A stretch of DNA of 8,891 nucleotides from SVQP01 sp045660125 (GTDB taxonomy: Bacteria > Bacillota > Clostridia > Oscillospirales > CAG-272). Location of the stretch: assembly GCA_045660125.1 (NCBI GenBank), contig JAZRDG010000074.1, forward strand, positions 1-8,891. The letters run 5' to 3'. This document shows positions 4,778 through 8,891 of this stretch, piece by piece. A program made the translations under genes and the position numbers. The notes beneath the pieces are model-generated. The model saw nothing but the letters and a program-made list of their open reading frames with translations. It was not told where the DNA came from and made no database searches. The number at the start of each line of letters is the position of its first letter. Positions within the stretch are counted from its first letter, which is position 1.

Positions 4778-6871
4778 ATGAGCGTAACGTTTGAAACCTT
4801 CAGAATTCGCGGTAACGTGCCCGCGGGGCAAAATCCGCTGCCGCGATTCAGGGAAAGGAAGGCCGCGCCTGCGCGCACGGACGGTGAATTTCCCGCCTCT
4901 TTGTCGGCACATCTTGGCTGCATGACCAAGGTGCTGCCCTATATGACGCAGGACAGGTACGACCGCAGCAGAGAAATGCTGCATCTGCCCTCGTTCGTCT
5001 TGGAAAACGAGTACTTGCAGGCGCGTTTTCTGCCCTCGCTGGGCGGCAGATTGCACTCCTTATATGATAAGGTAGCGAAAAAGGAGCTGCTTTTTGCCAA
5101 TCCGGTCATTCAGCCGGGCAATCTTGCCATTCGTAACGCGTGGCTTTCGGGCGGTATTGAGTGGAATATCGGCAATTTCGGGCACACGTACACCACCTGT
5201 GATAACGTGTACGCCGCCGTGCTCTGCGACGGCGACGGCAACGATTTTCTGCGTATTTACGAGTTTGAGCGCAATAAAAGCATCTTCTGGCAGGTGGATC
5301 TGCACCTGCCCATGGGCTCGCCGCGCCTGTTTTCGCACGCCAAGCTGATCAATCCCTTTGATAAGGGCACTACGACCTACTGGTGGAGCAACATTGCGGT
5401 GCGTGCCGAGAGCCGCGTGCGCATTCTGGCAAGCCATAAGCAGGTTATTTCGTTCGTGGACGGCGCTTGCAGGTACGAAACGCTGCCCAATCTGGTGGCA
5501 ATGAACAATATTGACGCCACTTACCCCGCAAATGCCGACCGCGCGTACGATTATTTCATCCAATGCGAGGACGAAAATGCCTCGACCTGGGAGGCGGCGG
5601 CTTACGAGGACGGCTCGATCTTCTACGAAAGAAGCACCGCACCGCTGCTTTATAAGAAATTGTTTGCCTGGGGCGAGCACGCTGCGGGCAAGCATTGGCA
5701 GGAATACCTGTCGGACGGCAAGGGAAGTGGCTATTATGCCGAAATGCAGGCTGGCATTGCCCCCTCGCAGCTGCACGATAAGCCCATGCCCGCAGGCTGC
5801 GTGTATGAATGGACGCAATGCTACGGCGGCATGCAGCTGCAGGCGGACAGAATGCTGGATACCGAGTACAACGGTGCCGTGGATTACGTTGGCGCTGCCA
5901 TTGATGCGGCGATCAGCGCGCAGGATATCGAAAAAATCCACCAAAATATGTGCAAATTGGCACTTTTGCCCGTAAATGAGCAGCAGATCGGGCACTTTGG
6001 CGCGGGATTTGGCGCGCTGGAGAGCATGAGAATGCGTGCCGACGGTGACGGCGAGCCGCCCGTATCCATGTGCTTCCCCGCCTCTTGCATCGGTGAGGGC
6101 GAGCGCATGTGGCTGCATCTTCTGGAAAAGGGAACGCTGCCCGAGCATGACCCCGCCGCGCTGCCGCTGTCCTATATGGTCAGCCCCAAGTGGCTCACAA
6201 GGCTGAGAAATGCGCCCGAAACGTGGAACAATCTCTTGCATTTGGGCATTGCGGAATACGAATATCACAACACCGAGGTGGTTGTAAACGCCTCTTATAA
6301 TAAAGAGGAAGATATTGCATCCGAAAAAGCCGCTGAGCGTGCGTGGCTGGCGTCTGTTGCGTGTGTCCCCAACTGCTGGGCGCTGCGCAATCTTGCGCTG
6401 CTTGCGCGCGGTGCAGGGGAGGTTGCGCGTGCGTGCGCGTATTACGATCAAGCCATCTCGCTGCCCGGTGCGTATACCGACGTGGCACTTGCAAGCGAAT
6501 ATTTGCAGTATCTGCACGGCTGCGGCTTGTACGACAAGGCGTGGACGCTGTACCAAAGCCTGCCGCACAATTGCAAAACCGACGACCGCACCTGTATCAC
6601 GGCTGCCAAGGTGGCACTCAAGCTGCGCAAAACCGACTATTTAGAGGCGTTTTTCGCTGCCGAGCACCACGCAATCAGCGAGGGCGAGACCGTGCTGACC
6701 GATTTGTGGTTTGGCTACTGTGCGCTGCGCCTGGCTGCCGAGCGCGGCATTGCCGACCCCACCGAGCAGCAGCTGGAGCAGCTTGCCGATGAGGCGTGGG
6801 ATCTCTGCCCGCCCGACGCGTCGATCGATTTCCGCATGTCGCTTGACAGAAAGAACAAATACAGAATATAA
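4778..6871 (+). CDS. DUF5107 domain protein with C-terminal TPR-like repeats
   Basis: A protein of 697 residues. The start at 4778 has AAAGGGG (4765-4771) 6 bases upstream. Residues about 70-400 match the DUF5107 family, a galactose-mutarotase-like beta fold seen in sugar-metabolism loci. Markers are LENEYLQARFLPSLGGRL (75-92), LFANPVIQPGN (105-115), AWLSGGIEWNIGNFGHTYTT (121-140) and YWWSNIAVRA (201-210). The C-terminal half from about residue 510 is helical with paired-helix spacing (WALRNLALLARGAGEVARAC and following) like tetratricopeptide repeats. There is no signal peptide or membrane segment, so it should be cytoplasmic. No biochemical activity is securely known to me for the family; a role in handling glycosides or oligosaccharides is inferred. 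It follows repeat array 2, lacks a convincing promoter of its own, and precedes a solute-binding lipoprotein gene that could supply its substrate. Confidence 0.85.
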   Translation: MSVTFETFRIRGNVPAGQNPLPRFRERKAAPARTDGEFPASLSAHLGCMTKVLPYMTQDRYDRSREMLHLPSFVLENEYLQARFLPSLGGRLHSLYDKVAKKELLFANPVIQPGNLAIRNAWLSGGIEWNIGNFGHTYTTCDNVYAAVLCDGDGNDFLRIYEFERNKSIFWQVDLHLPMGSPRLFSHAKLINPFDKGTTTYWWSNIAVRAESRVRILASHKQVISFVDGACRYETLPNLVAMNNIDATYPANADRAYDYFIQCEDENASTWEAAAYEDGSIFYERSTAPLLYKKLFAWGEHAAGKHWQEYLSDGKGSGYYAEMQAGIAPSQLHDKPMPAGCVYEWTQCYGGMQLQADRMLDTEYNGAVDYVGAAIDAAISAQDIEKIHQNMCKLALLPVNEQQIGHFGAGFGALESMRMRADGDGEPPVSMCFPASCIGEGERMWLHLLEKGTLPEHDPAALPLSYMVSPKWLTRLRNAPETWNNLLHLGIAEYEYHNTEVVVNASYNKEEDIASEKAAERAWLASVACVPNCWALRNLALLARGAGEVARACAYYDQAISLPGAYTDVALASEYLQYLHGCGLYDKAWTLYQSLPHNCKTDDRTCITAAKVALKLRKTDYLEAFFAAEHHAISEGETVLTDLWFGYCALRLAAERGIADPTEQQLEQLADEAWDLCPPDASIDFRMSLDRKNKYRI

Positions 6872-6878
6872 TGTCAGT

Positions 6879-6900
6879 GGCGCGTCCCTCGGGGCGCGCC
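6879..6900 (+). terminator. GC-rich hairpin after the DUF5107 gene (putative terminator)
   Basis: GGCGCGTCC (6879-6887) pairs with GGGCGCGCC (6892-6900) across a CTCG loop. This 9-bp stem, with one T.G pair, begins 8 bases after the stop codon. The following bases are only weakly T-rich (CGCATTGTTT), so efficiency is uncertain, but position and stability suggest a transcript end. Confidence 0.6.
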
Positions 6901-7208
6901 CGCATTGTTTGAATTTTGCAAGTCTTGCCGTGTCTTCCTGCAAACGGCATGCCGCACTGTCAGCGAAAAACGCGATTTTTTTGCTTGTTGCTCCAAAATT
7001 TTCTGCTTTTTTTATAGAAAACTTGCATTTTTCATTGGTAAAGTCATTGACAAATGAATTTTTATGTGATACAATAGTACCGTTCATATGATCGCGCAGT
7101 GTTTTTATGCGTTGCAAGACGGATTGTTGAGGGAATCTTTCTTGCGGCAAGTAGGGGCGTTGCGTGAGATGAAACATTAAACAAAATTCATAAATGGAGG
7201 ACATATTT
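6901..7208. other. AT-rich intergenic region and leader
   Basis: About 300 bases without a supported gene. The first part is AT-rich with several T-tracts and a small palindrome, CGGCATGCCG (6945-6954). A consensus promoter lies at 7047-7075. It leaves an untranslated leader of about 127 bases before the lipoprotein gene, ending in GGAGG (7196-7200). I see no riboswitch core or tRNA-like structure in this leader. It contains GTAGGGGCG at 7152-7160, a word shared with the inverted repeat at 2981, but without that element's hairpin. Confidence 0.6.
7047..7075 (+). promoter_or_regulatory. Sigma-A promoter of the solute-binding lipoprotein gene
   Basis: TTGACA (7047-7052) and TACAAT (7070-7075) are separated by 17 bases, with an AT-rich stretch upstream that could act as an UP element. 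The close match to consensus agrees with the strongly biased codon use of the gene it serves. Confidence 0.85.
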
Positions 7209-8891
7209 ATGAGAAACATCAAATCCATTCTTACGATGGCTTTGTGTCTGGTAATGGTTGCTCTCATGATCGTAAGCTGCGGCAAGGATCAGCCCGCAGG
7301 TCCCGATGAAGAGACCACCGTTGGCTCTGAGAACACTCCTGTAGAACAGTACGTTCCCAAGAAGGCAGAGTACAACACCACCACCAGCGTAATGCCCAGT
7401 AACTGGAACGAACTGACGTACGCTGACAACAACGATACGCAGATCATGAGCTACATCGGCTCTTCCTTCTTCGAGTACGACTATAAGTTCGCTGACGACA
7501 AGAAGTTCAACGAGGATGGCTCTATCAACAAGGCTGGCATCGTTGCCGGCGCTTACACCACCAACTTCTCCGCAGCTACCAAGCTGGAGGACGTTACCGC
7601 TCTGGTTGACGCTAAGTGGGGCTACACCGACGCTCAGAAGGCAGAAGGTGGCTACGCTTGGAAGATCACCCTGCGTGATGACCTGAAGTGGGATGACGGC
7701 ACTGCAATCACTGCAGAGGACTTCGTATGGACCATGCAGCAGGTTCTGGACCCCGCGTTCATGAACTTCCGTGCTAACACCTACTATGATACCCTCATGA
7801 TCAAGAACTCTAAGGCTTACTTCTTCCAGAACCAGGAAGGTACCTATGAGCCCGTTGCAAGCCTTGGCTACGCAACCAACGCTGATGCAGTTGCTGACGG
7901 CAAGGTTGTTTACATCAACTCCGTAAACCTGTGGGGCACTAACTCCACCTACGTTGATGAGAACGGCAACCCCTGCCCTGAATGGCTCGCTTACAATGAC
8001 GAGACCGTTTACACCGGTGTTTACAATGATCAGCCCGACCCCGTTTCCGGTAAGTTCCTGTGGGACAACTACGGTTCTTACATCGAAGTTGGCGCTTCTT
8101 ACGCAAGCAGCGCTGGTATCTTCGTTGAGAACACCAACCGTGACGTTGCTTGGGAGACTGTAGGTATCTACGCTGAGGGCAACGCTATCGTTGTTTGCCT
8201 TGACAAGACCTACTCCTTCCTGAAGGAAGACGGCTCTCTGTCCGTTTGGGCTCCCTACTACTTCTCCAGCCTGCCCCTGGTTCACCAGGCAAAGTACGAG
8301 GCTTCCAAGATCGCTCCCGCCAACGGCGCAACTCTGTGGACCTCTAACTACAACTCCTCCCTGGAGACCACCGCTAGCTGGGGTCCCTACAAGCTGGTTG
8401 AGTTCGAAGCTGGCTCCCACTACAAGCTCGTTAAGAACGAGAACTGGTACGGCTGGAACCTGGAGCAGTACAAGAACCAGTACAACATCACCGCTATCAA
8501 CACCCGTAAGGTCGAAGAGTTCGCCACCAAGTGGATGGGCTTCCTGGACGGCTCTTACGACGATGCTTCTCTGCAGACTGAGAACGTCGCTGAGTACCTG
8601 GACTCCAAGTACGTCTACTTCACCTCCACCGCTACCGGTACCTTCGGCATGCAGCTGTACTCCAACCTGGCTAAGCTGAAGGAGAGCGAGAACAACAACG
8701 GTATTCTGGCTATCCAGGAGTTCCGTCACGCTTTCAACCTGGCTCTGAACAGAAGCGACATCGTTGAGAAGATTTGGCCCGGCAGCGCAGTTCCCTGCTT
8801 CGGTCTGCTGAACGTTGCTTACTACTACGACATCGAGAACTCTCCTGAGCTGGAAGACGGCGGTCAGTACCGTAACGCTACCATCGCTAAG
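7209..8891 (+). CDS. ABC transporter family 5 solute-binding lipoprotein (3' end cut by window)
   Basis: The frame is open from ATG 7209 to the window end: 561 codons with no stop, so the C-terminus is missing. GGAGG at 7196-7200 sits 8 bases upstream. Residues 1-23 are a lipoprotein signal with the lipobox IVSC, making C24 the lipidated N-terminus on the outer face of the membrane, followed by an acidic, flexible linker. The family 5 signature is clear at 151-172 (WKITLRDDLKWDDG then AITAEDF). These proteins capture peptides, and in some cases oligosaccharides, metals or opines, for an ABC importer whose permease and ATPase genes probably lie beyond 8891. The ligand cannot be told. Codons are sharply restricted (AAC, AAG, TAC, GTT, GCT, CTG, GGC, with almost no AAA), unlike the other genes here, which points to very high expression. 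Confidence 0.92.
   Translation, partial: MRNIKSILTMALCLVMVALMIVSCGKDQPAGPDEETTVGSENTPVEQYVPKKAEYNTTTSVMPSNWNELTYADNNDTQIMSYIGSSFFEYDYKFADDKKFNEDGSINKAGIVAGAYTTNFSAATKLEDVTALVDAKWGYTDAQKAEGGYAWKITLRDDLKWDDGTAITAEDFVWTMQQVLDPAFMNFRANTYYDTLMIKNSKAYFFQNQEGTYEPVASLGYATNADAVADGKVVYINSVNLWGTNSTYVDENGNPCPEWLAYNDETVYTGVYNDQPDPVSGKFLWDNYGSYIEVGASYASSAGIFVENTNRDVAWETVGIYAEGNAIVVCLDKTYSFLKEDGSLSVWAPYYFSSLPLVHQAKYEASKIAPANGATLWTSNYNSSLETTASWGPYKLVEFEAGSHYKLVKNENWYGWNLEQYKNQYNITAINTRKVEEFATKWMGFLDGSYDDASLQTENVAEYLDSKYVYFTSTATGTFGMQLYSNLAKLKESENNNGILAIQEFRHAFNLALNRSDIVEKIWPGSAVPCFGLLNVAYYYDIENSPELEDGGQYRNATIAK

Noticed and set aside
5060..6568. Minus-strand 502-residue reading frame
   Set aside because: Shadow of the DUF5107 gene in a GC-rich region; no domain or RBS.
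7188..8729. Minus-strand 513-residue reading frame
   Set aside because: Exact antisense shadow of the solute-binding lipoprotein, produced by its narrow codon use.

Overview
The window looks like a chromosomal segment of an anaerobic, moderately GC-rich Gram-positive gut bacterium of the Clostridia, most likely near Oscillospiraceae/Ruminococcaceae. This placement is an inference. It rests on strong AGGAGG-type ribosome binding sites, consensus sigma-A promoters with 17-base spacers, a ferredoxin-fused aldo/keto reductase, surface proteins with Sec signals and a DUF4430-like domain, and a lipoprotein solute-binding protein.

Left part (1-3343, minus strand). A consensus promoter (about 3315-3343) drives a leader holding a cobalamin riboswitch (about 3195-3300) and a strong intrinsic terminator (3022-3062). 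Three tightly packed genes follow. They encode a small protein with a homing-endonuclease-associated-repeat-like motif (2573-2902), a secreted, membrane-anchored protein with a DUF4430-like domain (1782-2576), and a 538-residue protein (159-1775). The last joins an extracellular alpha/alpha-toroid domain, a two-helix membrane hairpin and a C-terminal DUF4430 domain. That domain pair is the architecture of animal transcobalamin and intrinsic factor. With the riboswitch upstream, the simplest reading is a B12-repressed cell-surface system for capturing cobalamin or a related corrinoid. A 27-bp perfect inverted repeat, each arm itself a hairpin, sits in the leader between terminator and first gene.

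Middle (3357-6900, plus strand). A divergent promoter drives an aldo/keto reductase with a C-terminal 2[4Fe-4S] ferredoxin domain (3435-4568). Next come a hairpin-repeat array (4583-4728) and a DUF5107/TPR-like protein probably involved in carbohydrate metabolism (4778-6871), which ends at a GC-rich hairpin.

Right part (7047-8891, plus strand). A consensus promoter precedes an extracellular lipoprotein of the family 5 (peptide/oligosaccharide-type) solute-binding proteins. It has strongly biased codon use and is cut off by the window end.

Two arrays (1-156 and 4583-4728) are built on one unusual plan: a fixed AGTGATGTT word alternates with short hairpins whose stems differ from copy to copy but stay self-complementary. 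The substitution intermediates are G.U pairs when read on the plus strand, which suggests selection on an RNA hairpin. The arrays and the B12-capture operon are the two observations most worth pursuing.
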